This document shows, in pieces, positions 39,098 to 49,129 of a stretch of DNA of 64,000 nt. The position numbers were made by a program, and so were the translations under genes. The notes beneath the pieces were generated by a model, which was not told the DNA's origin, made no database searches, and worked only from the letters and a program-made list of their open reading frames with translations. The DNA comes from an uncultured Pelagibacteraceae bacterium (lineage in GTDB: Bacteria > Pseudomonadota > Alphaproteobacteria > Pelagibacterales > Pelagibacteraceae), in contig CACGJX010000004.1 in assembly GCA_902573465.1 (NCBI GenBank), positions 1-64,000 of the forward strand. Direction: 5' to 3'. Position 1 is the first letter of the stretch. Each line of letters begins with the position of its first letter.

Positions 39098-40184
39098 ATT
39101 TTCAACTAAAGATAAATTATATATGGAGATAGCCTTAAAACTGGCTAAATCTCGATATGGTCATACAGGATCAAATCCTTCTGTTGGATGTGTGATTGTT
39201 AAACATGATAAGATTATTTCTATTGGTAAAACTTCAATAAATGGTAGACCCCATGCCGAGTCTAACGCAATAAAAAATTCAATAGATAATTTAAATGGAT
39301 CAAAAATGTATGTCACCTTGGAACCTTGTTGTCATTATGGTGTGACACCACCTTGTACAAATTTAATCATAAAATCTAAAATTTCAGAAGTAATTTATTC
39401 AGTTTTAGATGTTGACACTAGAGTTAAGAATAAAAGCTTTAAAATTCTAAAATCGAAAAAAATTAAAGTAAGAAAAGGACTCTTAGAGGAAAAAGTTAAA
39501 AATTTTTATTCAACATATTTTTTTAATAGAAAAAAAAAATTGCCATATGTTACTGGTAAGATAGCAGTTTCAAAAAATAATCTGATTTATAGTAAATTAG
39601 ATAAAAAAATTACAAACACTAAGGCTGATAAATTTACCCATTTATTGAGATATAAAAATGACTCATTAATGATTTCATATAAAACATTAAATAATGATAA
39701 TCCAAAATTAAATTGCAGATTAAATGGGTTAAACAAATATTCTCCAAAAAGAATTATTTTAGACAGTAAACTTAATACTAATATTGACAGTTTTATTATA
39801 AAAACTGCTAACAAATCTAATACTATTATTTTTTACAATAAAGCAGGTAATTCACAAATTTTAAGTTTTAAAAAAAAGGGGATAAATTTAATCAGATCTA
39901 AAATTGATAATAAAGGAAGATTTGATATCAAAATTATATTAAAAAAATTATATAAATTGAACTGTAGAAACTTATTAGTAGAAGGAGGGGATGAGTTAAC
40001 AAATTATCTTTTAAGGAATAAAATTTTCAATAAATTTTATTTATATAAAAGTGATAAAAAACTCTCAAAAAAAACTGAGTATTTGAATTTTAATAGTTTA
40101 AATTTATTGAAACAAAAATATAAAAAGAAAATAGACTTAAAACTAGATTTAGGAAAAAATAAAATAACATTATATAAAATTTAA
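39078..40184 (+). CDS. ribD: Bifunctional riboflavin deaminase/reductase RibD
   Basis: Catalyses the second and third steps of riboflavin synthesis. The 368-residue protein has an N-terminal deaminase domain with zinc ligands HAESNAI and [11 protein letters not shown], and a C-terminal reductase domain with GKIAVSKN and [13 protein letters not shown] at 39078 (MSTKKDK) is chosen over the ORF-track ATG 39015, which would add 21 out-of-family residues inside nrdR. First of the contiguous ribD-ribE-ribBA-ribH block. Confidence 0.93.
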   Translation: MSTKKDKFSTKDKLYMEIALKLAKSRYGHTGSNPSVGCVIVKHDKIISIGKTSINGRPHAESNAIKNSIDNLNGSKMYVTLEPCCHYGVTPPCTNLIIKSKISEVIYSVLDVDTRVKNKSFKILKSKKIKVRKGLLEEKVKNFYSTYFFNRKKKLPYVTGKIAVSKNNLIYSKLDKKITNTKADKFTHLLRYKNDSLMISYKTLNNDNPKLNCRLNGLNKYSPKRIILDSKLNTNIDSFIIKTANKSNTIIFYNKAGNSQILSFKKKGINLIRSKIDNKGRFDIKIILKKLYKLNCRNLLVEGGDELTNYLLRNKIFNKFYLYKSDKKLSKKTEYLNFNSLNLLKQKYKKKIDLKLDLGKNKITLYKI

Positions 40185-40185
40185 A

Positions 40186-40779
40186 ATGTTTAATGGAATA
40201 ATATATAATCAGGGTATAATTAAAAAAATCGTCAAAAGACCTAAAGGTATTAATATTTTTGTAAAAAGTAATCTTAAGGTATCTAAAAAGGATATTGGAT
40301 TATCGGTAGCCTGTGATGGTGTATGTTTAACATTAATTTCTTATAAATCACAATTGATGGAGTTTTATCTTTCAAAAGAAACAATAATTCGATCTAAATT
40401 TAAATATATAAAAAATAAAGATATAATTAATTTAGAGCTACCATTAAAGTATGGAACAAAAATTTCAGGACACATTTGCCAAGGTCATGTTGATACAGTT
40501 GCTAAAGTTTTAAGTATAAAAAAAATTGATAAATCATTTATTTTTGACTTTGAGATACCTAAAAAAGAGAGAAAACATCTTATTGAAAAGGCTTCAATTT
40601 GTGTAAATGGAATATCACTTACAATCTCAAAAGTAACTAAAAAGGGTTTTCAAATTTGGATAATTCCACATACCTTTAGAGAAACTAATTTATCCAAACT
40701 CTATAAATATGATTTAGTAAATATTGAGATAGATATCTTGTCTAAATACGTTAGAAATTATTTTTATGAAAAAAAATAA
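40186..40779 (+). CDS. ribE: Riboflavin synthase alpha subunit
   Basis: Dismutates two 6,7-dimethyl-8-ribityllumazines to riboflavin. The 197-residue protein has the two lumazine-binding repeats: MFNGIIYNQGIIKK with SVACDGVCLTLIS, and GHICQGHVDTVAKV with ASICVNGISLTIS. Length is typical. It starts one base after ribD ends and overlaps ribBA by 14 bases. Confidence 0.95.
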   Translation: MFNGIIYNQGIIKKIVKRPKGINIFVKSNLKVSKKDIGLSVACDGVCLTLISYKSQLMEFYLSKETIIRSKFKYIKNKDIINLELPLKYGTKISGHICQGHVDTVAKVLSIKKIDKSFIFDFEIPKKERKHLIEKASICVNGISLTISKVTKKGFQIWIIPHTFRETNLSKLYKYDLVNIEIDILSKYVRNYFYEKK

Positions 40780-41866
40780 TTTTGCACCTATAGAAACAAT
40801 AATAAATGTCGCTAAAAAGGGAGGTATGTTCATATTAGTTGATGACGAAAAAAGAGAAAATGAGGGTGATTTGGTGATTTCATCATCAGACTCAACAGCA
40901 AAAAATATTAATTTCATGGCAAAACATGGTCGTGGTTTAATTTGTTTAGCACTGGACAGTTTACAAGCTAAAAGATTGAATCTATCCTTAATGTCTCCTG
41001 TAAATCAATCGAGAAATAAAACAGCTTTTACAATTTCTATAGAAGCAAAGAAGGGGATTACAACAGGTATATCTGCTAAAGATAGAGCTAAAACAATTAA
41101 GATCGCATCAAAAAAAAATGTTAATAAAAAGGATATAGTATCTCCTGGTCACATTTTTCCAATTATTGCTAAAGATGGAGGGGTTCTTGTAAGAGCAGGT
41201 CATACAGAAGCCTCTGTTGATATATCAAAATTGGCAAAAAAAAATAATTCAGCAGTCATTTGTGAAATTATGAACGAAAATGGCACAATGGCCAAAGGTC
41301 AAGATCTATTTGATTTCGCAGAAAAGCATAATCTTAAAATTGGAAAAATAGAAGATTTAATAGCTTATAGGTTAAAAAAAGAAAAACTAATAAGGTTAAA
41401 AAAGCAAAGTCAAATTAGTGTCAAAAACCAAAAATATAAAATTAGAATTTATGAGAATTTATTAGATGGCGCAGAACACTTTGCTCTTGTAAAGGGTAAA
41501 ATCAAAAGAGGTATCACTCCAAGAGTAAGAGTAATTTCATCAAATATTGTTCAAAATTATCTAATAAACCAAAAGTTACCAAATTCATTTAACAAAACTT
41601 TAAATTATTTTAAAAAATACCAGAATTGTGTTTTAGTATTTATAAAAGACTCAAATTTAAGTTCTGTAACACAGACATTAAAAAAATATAAGAACAAAGA
41701 ATTTATCAAAAAGGGAAATGATAAATCAATTAAAAATTATGGAATTGGAGCTCAAATAATTAAAGATCTAAAAATTAAAAATATGATATTAATAACTAGA
41801 TCTTTAAAAAAAGTTATTGGACTTGATGGTTATGGAATTAAAATTAAGAAACAGGAATTGATATAA
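40766..41866 (+). CDS. ribB: 3,4-dihydroxy-2-butanone 4-phosphate synthase with degenerate GTP cyclohydrolase II domain
   Basis: Makes the four-carbon riboflavin precursor from ribulose-5-phosphate. The 366-residue protein has an intact DHBP synthase domain (VDDEKRENEGDLVIS, GHTEASVDI) at about 1-205. The C-terminal GTP cyclohydrolase II-like domain (about 220-366) lacks the Cys-x10-Cys-x-Cys zinc site; the place where it belongs reads TPRVRVISSNIVQNYL. Proteobacterial RibBX proteins with an inactive second domain are known. A separate RibA elsewhere in the genome would then be needed. Confidence 0.92.
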   Translation: MKKNNFAPIETIINVAKKGGMFILVDDEKRENEGDLVISSSDSTAKNINFMAKHGRGLICLALDSLQAKRLNLSLMSPVNQSRNKTAFTISIEAKKGITTGISAKDRAKTIKIASKKNVNKKDIVSPGHIFPIIAKDGGVLVRAGHTEASVDISKLAKKNNSAVICEIMNENGTMAKGQDLFDFAEKHNLKIGKIEDLIAYRLKKEKLIRLKKQSQISVKNQKYKIRIYENLLDGAEHFALVKGKIKRGITPRVRVISSNIVQNYLINQKLPNSFNKTLNYFKKYQNCVLVFIKDSNLSSVTQTLKKYKNKEFIKKGNDKSIKNYGIGAQIIKDLKIKNMILITRSLKKVIGLDGYGIKIKKQELI

Positions 41867-42255
41867 TGAATAAAAAAATTTTAATTGTTTTAGCTAATTA
41901 TTATAAAGATATAAGTAACGGATTACTAAAAAGCGCTTTAAAAAATATACCCAAGTCAAACCATGTAAAGATTATTAGAGTACCAGGTGTTTTTGAAATC
42001 CCTATTACAATTTCAAAAAATTCGAAAAAATTTGATGCATTTTTGGCTTTAGGTTGTGTAATAAAAGGTCAAACACCTCATTTTGATTTTATTTCTCAAG
42101 CAACCACTAATGCAATAATGGATATATCTGTAAGTCAAAAAAAACCTGTTGGAAATGCTATTATTACTTGTTTAAATATGAGACAAGCAAAAGCAAGAAA
42201 GAAAAAAGGCGCTGAAGCTGCAAATGCTGTGTTTTCAGTATTATCACAAAAATGA
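41866..42255 (+). CDS. ribH: 6,7-dimethyl-8-ribityllumazine synthase
   Basis: Forms lumazine from the RibB and RibD products. The 129-residue protein has VPGVFEIPITI, ALGCVIKGQTPHFDFIS and a tail typical of the family. The otherwise normal KGxTxHFD motif is intact. It overlaps ribBA (TAATG) upstream and nusB (ATGA) downstream. Slightly shorter than the usual 140-155 residues at both ends. Confidence 0.95.
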   Translation: MNKKILIVLANYYKDISNGLLKSALKNIPKSNHVKIIRVPGVFEIPITISKNSKKFDAFLALGCVIKGQTPHFDFISQATTNAIMDISVSQKKPVGNAIITCLNMRQAKARKKKGAEAANAVFSVLSQK

Positions 42256-42662
42256 AGACTTACTTTAAGCCTAAAAATAATCCTAGAGTAATCATTATTC
42301 AAAAACTTTATGGGAAATTTTACAATGAAGATAATGATTTAGATTTTCCTAAACATCGGTTTAAAAAATTTATTAAAGATATTGTTTTGGGCACTATTGA
42401 AAGAAATGATCTTATTTTAGAAGAATTGAATAACAAACTAGGGGATCAGTTTATTTTTAAGAAGTTAGATAAAATTTTTCAAACTATTCTTAAAGCTGCA
42501 ACTTATGAATTTATGTATAAACCAAATTTATCAATTAACATCATTATTAAAGAGTATCTGAATTCCTCTAATTTTTTTCTCGAGGACTCTCAAACAAAAT
42601 ATCTTAATGCTCTATTAGATGATTTAGGAAAAAAATTGAGATCTAAAAATGGAAGAATTTGA
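42252..42662 (+). CDS. nusB: Transcription antitermination factor NusB
   Basis: RNA-binding factor in rRNA antitermination. The 136-residue helical protein has VIIIQKLYGKFYN near the N-terminus and LKAATYEFMY and ALLDDLGKKLR near the C-terminus, matching NusB. Position between ribH and thiL is the standard proteobacterial order. It overlaps both neighbours. Sequence is divergent, so context contributes to the call. Confidence 0.88.
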   Translation: MKTYFKPKNNPRVIIIQKLYGKFYNEDNDLDFPKHRFKKFIKDIVLGTIERNDLILEELNNKLGDQFIFKKLDKIFQTILKAATYEFMYKPNLSINIIIKEYLNSSNFFLEDSQTKYLNALLDDLGKKLRSKNGRI

Positions 42663-43608
42663 ATTAGTAAATAATTTTTTTTCTAAGTTATCTAAGCATA
42701 ACACATCTGCTCTTGGTTTAAATGATGACGTTTTTTTTGATAAGTCAAAAAAAACAGTTATTTCTGTTGATACTTACAATATAAATACTCATTTCGTTGA
42801 TTTTGAATCTCCTGGTCTTGTAATTAAAAAGATCCTGAGATCATCAATATCAGATTTAATTTGTAAAGGTGTTAAGCCAAAATTTTACTTTATTTCTGGT
42901 TCTGGTAATAAAAAACACTTTTCAAAAAAAAATTTATCAAAAATTTCAAAGTCACTTAAAAAAGAACAAAAAAAATATGATATTAGTTTGTGTGGAGGAG
43001 ATACAACTTTTTCAAATAAATTAAGTTTTACAATAATTTCATTAGGTTATTCAAAAAGTATAGTTTACAGAAATAGATCTCGATTAAACGATGATATTTA
43101 TGTAACTGGAAATTTAGGTGATAGTTTTGTTGGTCTTCAAATACTTAAAGGTAAAATAAAAGTAAATAACAAAATATCTAAATATTTTATTAAGAAATAT
43201 TATGAACCTGATCTTCAATTAAAATTTATAGATAATTTATTAAAACTGGCGAATACTTCAATTGATATTTCAGATGGATTAATTGATGATTTAAAAAAGA
43301 TGATTAATAGACAAAGTGTTTCCTTTCATATTTTTGAAAAAAATATACCTACATCAAACACTTTAAGTCAATTGATTGAGATAAAAAAATTAAGAAAAAT
43401 TGATATTACTTCTAGAGGTGATGATTACCAGATACTTTTTACAGCTAATCCTATCAAATCAAGAATCATAAAAAGAATATCAAATAATACAGGTATTAAG
43501 ATTACCAAAATTGGTAAGATTATATCTGGTAAAAATAAATCTATGATTATAAGCATAAAAAATAAGCAAATTGAGGCTAAAAATAAAGGTTATATTCACC
43601 AATTCTGA
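42649..43608 (+). CDS. thiL: Thiamine-monophosphate kinase
   Basis: Phosphorylates thiamine monophosphate to thiamine diphosphate. The 319-residue AIR-synthase-fold protein has LGLNDDVFF, SVDTYNINTHF, RSSISDLICKGVKP, CGGDTTF, VTGNLGDSFVGL, SIDISDGLIDDL and TSRGDDYQILF, in family order. It overlaps nusB by 14 bases and ends the nrdR-rib-nusB-thiL run. Confidence 0.94.
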   Translation: MEEFELVNNFFSKLSKHNTSALGLNDDVFFDKSKKTVISVDTYNINTHFVDFESPGLVIKKILRSSISDLICKGVKPKFYFISGSGNKKHFSKKNLSKISKSLKKEQKKYDISLCGGDTTFSNKLSFTIISLGYSKSIVYRNRSRLNDDIYVTGNLGDSFVGLQILKGKIKVNNKISKYFIKKYYEPDLQLKFIDNLLKLANTSIDISDGLIDDLKKMINRQSVSFHIFEKNIPTSNTLSQLIEIKKLRKIDITSRGDDYQILFTANPIKSRIIKRISNNTGIKITKIGKIISGKNKSMIISIKNKQIEAKNKGYIHQF

Positions 43609-43685
43609 AAGTTAATCGTTGTCTTTTTCATTCTTTTTTGTATTGTCCGGCTTAAAAATTTAACAACCAATAACTTAGGGTTTAT

Positions 43686-45791
43686 ATGAACACAACAGCA
43701 GAAACTATTTTAGTATACACAATTTTAGCAGGTTTATTATCGATCGTTTATGGATATTTAACTGGAAAGAATATTCTTAATTCAAGTGCAGGAAATTCAA
43801 AAATGCAAGACATTGCTTCAGCCATTCAAATTGGTGCAAAAGCATATTTAGCAAGACAATATAAAACTATAGCTATTGTTGGTGTCGTTGTCTTAGTAAT
43901 TGTTAGTATCGCTTTTAGTCCTCTTGTTGGTCTTGGTTATTTAATTGGTGCTGCTTTATCAGGGATTGCTGGTTATGTTGGTATGCTAGTTTCTGTGGAA
44001 GCTAATGTCAGAACCGCAGAGGCATCAAGAAAAGGTTTAGCAGAAGGTCTTTCCGTTGCATTCAAATCTGGTGCTGTCACAGGAATGTTAGTTGCAGGTT
44101 TAGCTTTATTAGCAATAGCAGTTTATTATTTTTTATTACTAAAATTTGAAGTTGATGAAAGAGATATTGTAAATGCACTTGTTGCATTAGGTTTTGGTGC
44201 ATCCTTAATCTCAATTTTTGCAAGATTAGGTGGTGGAATTTTTACAAAAGGTGCTGATGTTGGTGCGGATCTGGTTGGTAAAGTAGAGGCAGGAATACCA
44301 GAGGATGATCCGAGGAATCCTGCTGTTATTGCAGATAATGTTGGCGATAATGTTGGAGATTGTGCTGGTATGGCTGCAGATTTATTTGAAACTTATGCCG
44401 TTACTATTGTTGCGACAATGGTTCTTTCATCTATTTTTTTTATGGGAGATCTAAATATGATGGTTTATCCTTTAACTATTGGTGCTGCGTGTTTGATTAC
44501 ATCAATTATAGGAACTTTTTTTGTAAAACTTGGAAAAAATAAAAACGTTATGAATGCTTTATATAAAGGTTTCATAGTATCTGCTATAACTTCATTATTA
44601 ATACTTTGGCCAGTCACCGACTATGTGATTGGTTTTTCAAATGAATATACAATAAATGACAAAACTTTTAATGGTAAAGATTTATATTATTGTGGTGTGA
44701 TTGGTCTTATAATCACAGGTTTACTGATATGGATCACTGAATATTACACTGGAACAGGATATAGACCCGTCAAATCAGTGGCATTATCATCCACAACTGG
44801 ACATGGTACTAATGTAATTCAAGGATTAGCTGTATCTATGGAGGCCACTGCAATACCTGCTTTAATTATAGTTGCAGGAATTTTAATTACAAATTCAATT
44901 GCAGGACTTTTTGGAATAGCTATTGCCGTTACAACAATGTTGGCATTAGCTGGAATGGTTGTTGCTTTAGATGCATATGGACCAGTAACAGATAATGCAG
45001 GAGGTATTGCTGAAATGTCAAATCTCGACAAGAAAGTTAGAAAAACTACTGATGCCTTGGATGCAGTTGGAAATACTACAAAGGCTGTAACTAAAGGTTA
45101 CGCTATTGGTTCTGCAGGTTTAGGTGCGCTAGTTTTATTTGCTGCTTATACAGAGGACATAAAACACTTTTCTAAGGAGGCAGGATCTGCGCTAGAAGGT
45201 ATTGTAGTTACTTTTGATTTGTCAAACCCTTATGTTGTAGTTGGTTTATTAATTGGTGGTATGTTACCATACTTATTTGGATCAATGGGAATGCAGGCTG
45301 TGGGTAGAGCAGGTGGTGCTGTGGTTGTTGAAGTAAGAAGACAATTTAAAAAATACCCAGGTATAATGAAAAGGAAACAAAAACCTGACTATGCTAAATT
45401 AGTAGATTTATTAACTGTTGCTGCAATAAAAGAAATGATTATACCATCATTACTACCAGTTCTTTCCCCTGTAGTATTATATTTCATAATCCTTTCAATT
45501 GGCGGTCAAGTTGCAGCTCTTGCAGCTGTTGGTGCAATGCTCCTTGGTGTAATTATCACTGGTCTCTTTGTTGCTGTTTCCATGACAGCAGGAGGTGGAG
45601 CTTGGGATAATGCTAAAAAATATATTGAAGATGGAAATCATGGTGGCAAAGGTTCTGAAGCTCATAAAGCAGCAGTTACTGGAGATACTGTAGGAGATCC
45701 TTACAAAGACACAGCTGGTCCAGCTGTTAACCCAATGATTAAAATTACAAATATAGTAGCCTTATTATTATTAGCTGTAATAGCTGGGTAA
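43686..45791 (+). CDS. hppA: Membrane-bound H+-translocating pyrophosphatase, K+-insensitive type
   Basis: Pumps protons across the inner membrane using pyrophosphate hydrolysis. The 701-residue protein has about 16 membrane segments, the substrate-binding block [41 protein letters not shown] (cited in parts: [11 protein letters not shown] and [12 protein letters not shown]), and [13 protein letters not shown] with [15 protein letters not shown] near the C-terminus. The determinant [10 protein letters not shown] carries the lysine of K+-independent enzymes. Such pumps are common in marine SAR11. It has its own 77-base upstream gap. Confidence 0.96.
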   Translation: MNTTAETILVYTILAGLLSIVYGYLTGKNILNSSAGNSKMQDIASAIQIGAKAYLARQYKTIAIVGVVVLVIVSIAFSPLVGLGYLIGAALSGIAGYVGMLVSVEANVRTAEASRKGLAEGLSVAFKSGAVTGMLVAGLALLAIAVYYFLLLKFEVDERDIVNALVALGFGASLISIFARLGGGIFTKGADVGADLVGKVEAGIPEDDPRNPAVIADNVGDNVGDCAGMAADLFETYAVTIVATMVLSSIFFMGDLNMMVYPLTIGAACLITSIIGTFFVKLGKNKNVMNALYKGFIVSAITSLLILWPVTDYVIGFSNEYTINDKTFNGKDLYYCGVIGLIITGLLIWITEYYTGTGYRPVKSVALSSTTGHGTNVIQGLAVSMEATAIPALIIVAGILITNSIAGLFGIAIAVTTMLALAGMVVALDAYGPVTDNAGGIAEMSNLDKKVRKTTDALDAVGNTTKAVTKGYAIGSAGLGALVLFAAYTEDIKHFSKEAGSALEGIVVTFDLSNPYVVVGLLIGGMLPYLFGSMGMQAVGRAGGAVVVEVRRQFKKYPGIMKRKQKPDYAKLVDLLTVAAIKEMIIPSLLPVLSPVVLYFIILSIGGQVAALAAVGAMLLGVIITGLFVAVSMTAGGGAWDNAKKYIEDGNHGGKGSEAHKAAVTGDTVGDPYKDTAGPAVNPMIKITNIVALLLLAVIAG

Positions 45792-45792
45792 G

Positions 45793-46260
45793 TTATTTAT
45801 TTATTGATCCTCTTTTTTTTCCAACGGGATCATTAATTTTTGTTCTTAAATTAGATAAGGCTCTGTATATAAATGATTGTTTTCCAATTTCCACATTTGT
45901 ATTTTTTTTAGAAAATTCGAGTTTATTGATATTATATTGATCTAAAAACTTTTTTTCTACCAATATTCCTTTATTATTGATTTCTAACAAAAGTACATTG
46001 TTAGCAATTAATTTTTTTTTCCCAAATTTATGTAACTTTGAATTTGACGTTTTTCTTTCTAAATAAATTAAAATATTATTATCAAAATAACTTTTTGATG
46101 ACGGTGGACCTAAAAGAGCTCTAATTTCGTTTATATTCGACTTATTTATAACTAACTCTTTACTTTTACTTTCTAAATTGTGTATCCCATGATGGTTTAC
46201 AATTTTATTCAATTTACAACTTGTTAAAAATATTGTTAAAATAATTATTAGAATTTTCAT
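45793..46260 (-). CDS. bamE: BamE-like outer-membrane lipoprotein (SmpA/OmlA)
   Basis: Accessory lipoprotein of the beta-barrel assembly machine. ATG at 46260 gives 155 residues beginning MKILIIILTIFLTSC, a lipoprotein signal with lipobox LTSC. The ORF-track start 40 codons upstream lies in the divergent gene and is rejected. The region INEIRALLGPPSSKSYFDNNILIYLERK fits the SmpA/OmlA pattern of a proline turn followed by a strand. Divergent from the CBP3-type chaperone by 3 bases, an arrangement common in alphaproteobacteria. Confidence 0.82.
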   Translation of the reverse strand: MKILIIILTIFLTSCKLNKIVNHHGIHNLESKSKELVINKSNINEIRALLGPPSSKSYFDNNILIYLERKTSNSKLHKFGKKKLIANNVLLLEINNKGILVEKKFLDQYNINKLEFSKKNTNVEIGKQSFIYRALSNLRTKINDPVGKKRGSINK

Positions 46261-46263
46261 TAG

Positions 46264-46725
46264 ATGAATTACATTAATTTCTATAACAATTTGATAAAAT
46301 TGACTACAAATAAATACCTTTATAAAAGCCATATTAATCAAGACACTTTTAATGATCGACTTATCATTTTTCATTTTCATTTTGCTTTTTTCTTAAAAAA
46401 TTTTAAAAATCAGAAAAATGAAAAAAAACTTCAAGAAATATATGATTTTAGTTTTAGACAATTAGAATTAAGTATAAGAGAAATTGGTTATGGTGATCAA
46501 TCAATTAATAAAAAAATGAAAGATTATATAAATGTTTTTCATGCAATAGTTTCTGATATTCATTTTTGGAATGACTTAGATATTGATAAAAAAAAAGTAA
46601 TTTTATCGAAATATTTAGTAAATTTCATAAATATCGATGAATTGTTAGTATATTTTGATAATTATTCTGAAGATTTATCAAAAAAAACTTTGAATTCTTA
46701 TTTAAAATGTGTAATTAACCAATAA
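46264..46725 (+). CDS. Ubiquinol-cytochrome c chaperone (CBP3 family)
   Basis: Probable assembly factor for the cytochrome bc1 complex, related to mitochondrial Cbp3. The 153-residue helical protein contains [30 protein letters not shown] (core signature REIGYGD followed by KKMK), the family hallmark. It is shorter than mitochondrial Cbp3, as usual for the bacterial form. Divergent from the BamE-like gene and followed 2 bases later by rpmF. Confidence 0.82.
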   Translation: MNYINFYNNLIKLTTNKYLYKSHINQDTFNDRLIIFHFHFAFFLKNFKNQKNEKKLQEIYDFSFRQLELSIREIGYGDQSINKKMKDYINVFHAIVSDIHFWNDLDIDKKKVILSKYLVNFINIDELLVYFDNYSEDLSKKTLNSYLKCVINQ

Positions 46726-46727
46726 TT

Positions 46728-46910
46728 ATGGCTGTACCAAAACGTAAACAAACACCTTCAAGAACGGGTATGAGAAGATCGCAAAATATGAAATTTTCAT
46801 CAAAGAACGTTATTGAAGATAAAAAAACTGGTGAATATAGATTATCCCACCATTTAGACTTGAAAACAGGCATGTATAAAGGTCGTCAAGTTATAGACCC
46901 TAAAGATTAA
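46728..46910 (+). CDS. rpmF: 50S ribosomal protein L32
   Basis: Sixty-residue ribosomal protein. It starts [18 protein letters not shown], the typical L32 N-terminus. The C-terminal part [13 protein letters not shown] lacks a cysteine zinc ribbon, which is normal for many proteobacterial L32 proteins. rpmF-plsX is a widespread gene order and the spacing here is 17 bases. Confidence 0.96.
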   Translation: MAVPKRKQTPSRTGMRRSQNMKFSSKNVIEDKKTGEYRLSHHLDLKTGMYKGRQVIDPKD

Positions 46911-46927
46911 TTACCTTAATATCTAGA

Positions 46928-47929
46928 ATGAGTGATTTAGTAAAAATTGCAGTTGATGCAATGGGTGGTGATAATTCACCTCAAAAAGTCATTGATGGAA
47001 TTATTCATAACCATAAAAAGATCAATAATAATTTTTATAAAATTTTTGGAGATAAAAACAAGATTGAAAATCTTATTAATAAAAAATTAGATAAAAACTT
47101 TTATGAAATTAATCACACAGAAAATTTAGTACTTAGTTCAGATAGTCCTTTAGAGGCAGCAAAGAAGGGAAAAAATACAAGTATGTGGCTAGCCATTGAA
47201 AGTGTAAAAAAAAAAGATGCAGACATAGTTATATCTGCTGGAAATACTGGTGCATTATTGGTTATCTCAAAACTTAATTTAGCAATGTTAGATAATATTG
47301 ATAAACCTGCTTTATCAGCATTATGGCCTAATAAAAAGGGAATGAGTGTTGTTTTAGATTTAGGTGCTAATATTGAATGTAGTTCTAAGAATTTATTTGA
47401 TTTTTCAATAATGGGAGCATCTTTATACACTTCCTTATATCCAAATCAAAAACCAAATGTTGGATTGTTGAACATTGGATCAGAAGAACTCAAAGGAAAC
47501 GAAATAATAAAAGAAACATTCAAGATTTTAAGCAGTAAGAAAACTGACAACTATAACTTTGCTGGATATATTGAAGGTAATCAAATAATGGATGGTGAAA
47601 TTAATGTAATTGTTTCAGATGGATTTACGGGCAATATTGCACTTAAGACTGCTGAAGGAACAGCGAACTTTATTGTTAAAGAATTAAAAAAAACTATGAC
47701 AAATTCATTAATTGGTAAAATTTCATCAATCTTAAATTTTTCTAATCTTAATAAATTTAAAAAACGTTTAGACCCAAGACTATATAATGGCGCAATTTTT
47801 CTTGGTTTAGATTCTCCAGTAGTTAAAAGTCATGGAGGAACAGATTATATTGGTTTTTCAAACTCTTTAGAAGTTTGTAATAAAATTGTTAGTGGAAATT
47901 TGATTGAAAAAATTAAACAAAATATTTAA
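46928..47929 (+). CDS. plsX: Phosphate acyltransferase PlsX
   Basis: Makes acyl-phosphate from acyl-ACP for use by PlsY, encoded at 8.8 kb. The 333-residue protein has IAVDAMGGDNSP at the N-terminus, SAGNTGALL near 100, and the C-terminal SHGGTDYIGFSNSLEVC. ihfA follows after 2 bases. Length is normal. Confidence 0.96.
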   Translation: MSDLVKIAVDAMGGDNSPQKVIDGIIHNHKKINNNFYKIFGDKNKIENLINKKLDKNFYEINHTENLVLSSDSPLEAAKKGKNTSMWLAIESVKKKDADIVISAGNTGALLVISKLNLAMLDNIDKPALSALWPNKKGMSVVLDLGANIECSSKNLFDFSIMGASLYTSLYPNQKPNVGLLNIGSEELKGNEIIKETFKILSSKKTDNYNFAGYIEGNQIMDGEINVIVSDGFTGNIALKTAEGTANFIVKELKKTMTNSLIGKISSILNFSNLNKFKKRLDPRLYNGAIFLGLDSPVVKSHGGTDYIGFSNSLEVCNKIVSGNLIEKIKQNI

Positions 47930-47931
47930 AT

Positions 47932-48231
47932 ATGAGAATAAATTTAACTAAAAAAGATTTAGTTAATCAAATTTATATGCAATTAGGCTTTTCGAAACAA
48001 GTTTCTGAAAATCTTTTAAATGATTTTTTATTAACAATAATTTCTAACATTAAAAACGAAAAGAAGCTTAAATTATCTAAATTTGGAACTTTCACAGTTA
48101 GACAAAAAAAATCTCGTATTGGAAGAAATCCTAAAACGAGAGAAACAAAAGTAATTTCAAGTAGAAAAGTTATTCAATTTAAACCTTCAAAGGAATTTAA
48201 AGAATATATTAATCTTAAAAATGAACAATAA
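47932..48231 (+). CDS. ihfA: HU/IHF-family DNA-binding protein, IHF alpha type
   Basis: Architectural DNA-bending protein. The 99-residue product has KLKLSKFGTFTVRQKKSRIGRNPKTRE (core GTFTVR and GRNPKT), the beta-arm and conserved proline of the family. The position after plsX and before a MerR-type gene is the classic context of ihfA in alphaproteobacteria, though the paralogue cannot be settled by sequence alone. It overlaps merR by 11 bases. Confidence 0.88.
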   Translation: MRINLTKKDLVNQIYMQLGFSKQVSENLLNDFLLTIISNIKNEKKLKLSKFGTFTVRQKKSRIGRNPKTRETKVISSRKVIQFKPSKEFKEYINLKNEQ

Positions 48232-48604
48232 ATATCTGAATGCTTACAAAACTATTGGAGAAGTTGCAAAAATACTTGAATTAAAATCAAAAAAAAGTGG
48301 CTCATTTTCTACCCACACCATCAGATTTTGGGAAACACAATTTAAGCAAGTTAAACCACAATTACTAAATTCAAACAGAAGATATTATGATCAAAAAACT
48401 ATCAATATATTAAAAAAAATAAAATTTCTTCTAAAGGATCAAGGTATGACAATTAATGGAGTTAAAAAAATCCTGGATAACCCAAATAATAACGATACTT
48501 TAAATCTTGACGAAATTTCAAATAATTCTATAAGAACAGACAATTTTAAAAATAAAGTTTTAAAAATTTCTAAAATTGTTAAAAATTTAAAAAACTATAA
48601 GTAA
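48221..48604 (+). CDS. MerR-family transcriptional regulator
   Basis: The 127-residue protein has a MerR winged-helix domain: YKTIGEVAKILEL, THTIRFWETQFKQVKP, NRRYYDQKTINILKKIKFLLKDQG (parts RRYYD and LKDQGM). Its C-terminal tail is short and has no obvious effector domain. It lies downstream of ihfA, as in many alphaproteobacteria, and overlaps rpmG by one base (TAATG). The regulated genes are unknown. Confidence 0.88.
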   Translation: MNNKYLNAYKTIGEVAKILELKSKKSGSFSTHTIRFWETQFKQVKPQLLNSNRRYYDQKTINILKKIKFLLKDQGMTINGVKKILDNPNNNDTLNLDEISNNSIRTDNFKNKVLKISKIVKNLKNYK

Positions 48605-48795
48605 TGGCAAAAAAAACACACGTAAAAGTTAGATTGGTTCCAGAAAGTAAACCAGATAGTTCTTTTTTCTATTATGTAAAAAAACCAGCAGGTGGTGAAA
48701 AAGCAAAAGTAAAACTTTCAGCGCGTAAATACAACCCAAGTACCCGTAAACATGAAGTTTTTGTTGAAAAAAAACTTCCACCTCATAGTAAATAA
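48604..48795 (+). CDS. rpmG: 50S ribosomal protein L33
   Basis: Ribosomal protein of 63 residues. It starts AKKTHVKVRLVPES, has FFYYVKK, and the KLSARKYNPSTRKHEVF region characteristic of L33. No zinc-ribbon cysteines, matching the cysteine-free proteobacterial form. It is slightly longer than usual because of GGEKAK-type insertion and a C-terminal extension. Convergent with the chorismate-mutase gene, stop to stop. Confidence 0.93.
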   Translation: MAKKTHVKVRLVPESKPDSSFFYYVKKPAGGEKAKVKLSARKYNPSTRKHEVFVEKKLPPHSK

Positions 48796-49086
48796 TTATT
48801 TTTTTTTAAAATTTCTTTTTTCGTAATCGATATATGACCAAATCATATTTTTCCATATACGATTAGTAATCTTAGGATCTATTTTATTTGCGATAGATTT
48901 TTTTCTTATATTTTTTAAAATTATTCTAATTCTTTTATTATCAACTATTTCTTTTTTTTTATCCTTTAGTTTTAAAACATGGTTTACAAGGTTAGTTCTT
49001 TGTTTTATTAATTTGATTAATGAATTATCTAATTTATCTAGCTTCAATCTTATCTTATTAAGTTTTTTTCTTTTTAAAGGCGACAT
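48796..49086 (-). CDS. Chorismate mutase (AroQ-type domain)
   Basis: Converts chorismate to prephenate for phenylalanine and tyrosine synthesis. The 96-residue all-helical protein has the AroQ pattern: LNKIRLKLDKLDNSLIKLIKQRTNLVNHVLKLK (core LDNSLIKLIKQR), a basic second helix, and a C-terminal IWKNMIWSYIDYE. It is as short as stand-alone AroQ enzymes. Highly lysine-rich, so similarity is moderate. Divergent from ctaA with about 43 bases between. Confidence 0.8.
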   Translation of the reverse strand: MSPLKRKKLNKIRLKLDKLDNSLIKLIKQRTNLVNHVLKLKDKKKEIVDNKRIRIILKNIRKKSIANKIDPKITNRIWKNMIWSYIDYEKRNFKKK

Positions 49087-49129
49087 TTATATATTTGGAT
49101 AATATGAAAATTATTATATTTATCCTCAC

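Noticed and set aside
46261-46380. 40-residue extension of the BamE-like lipoprotein
   Set aside because: It would bury the lipoprotein signal inside the protein and runs into the divergent CBP3-type gene.
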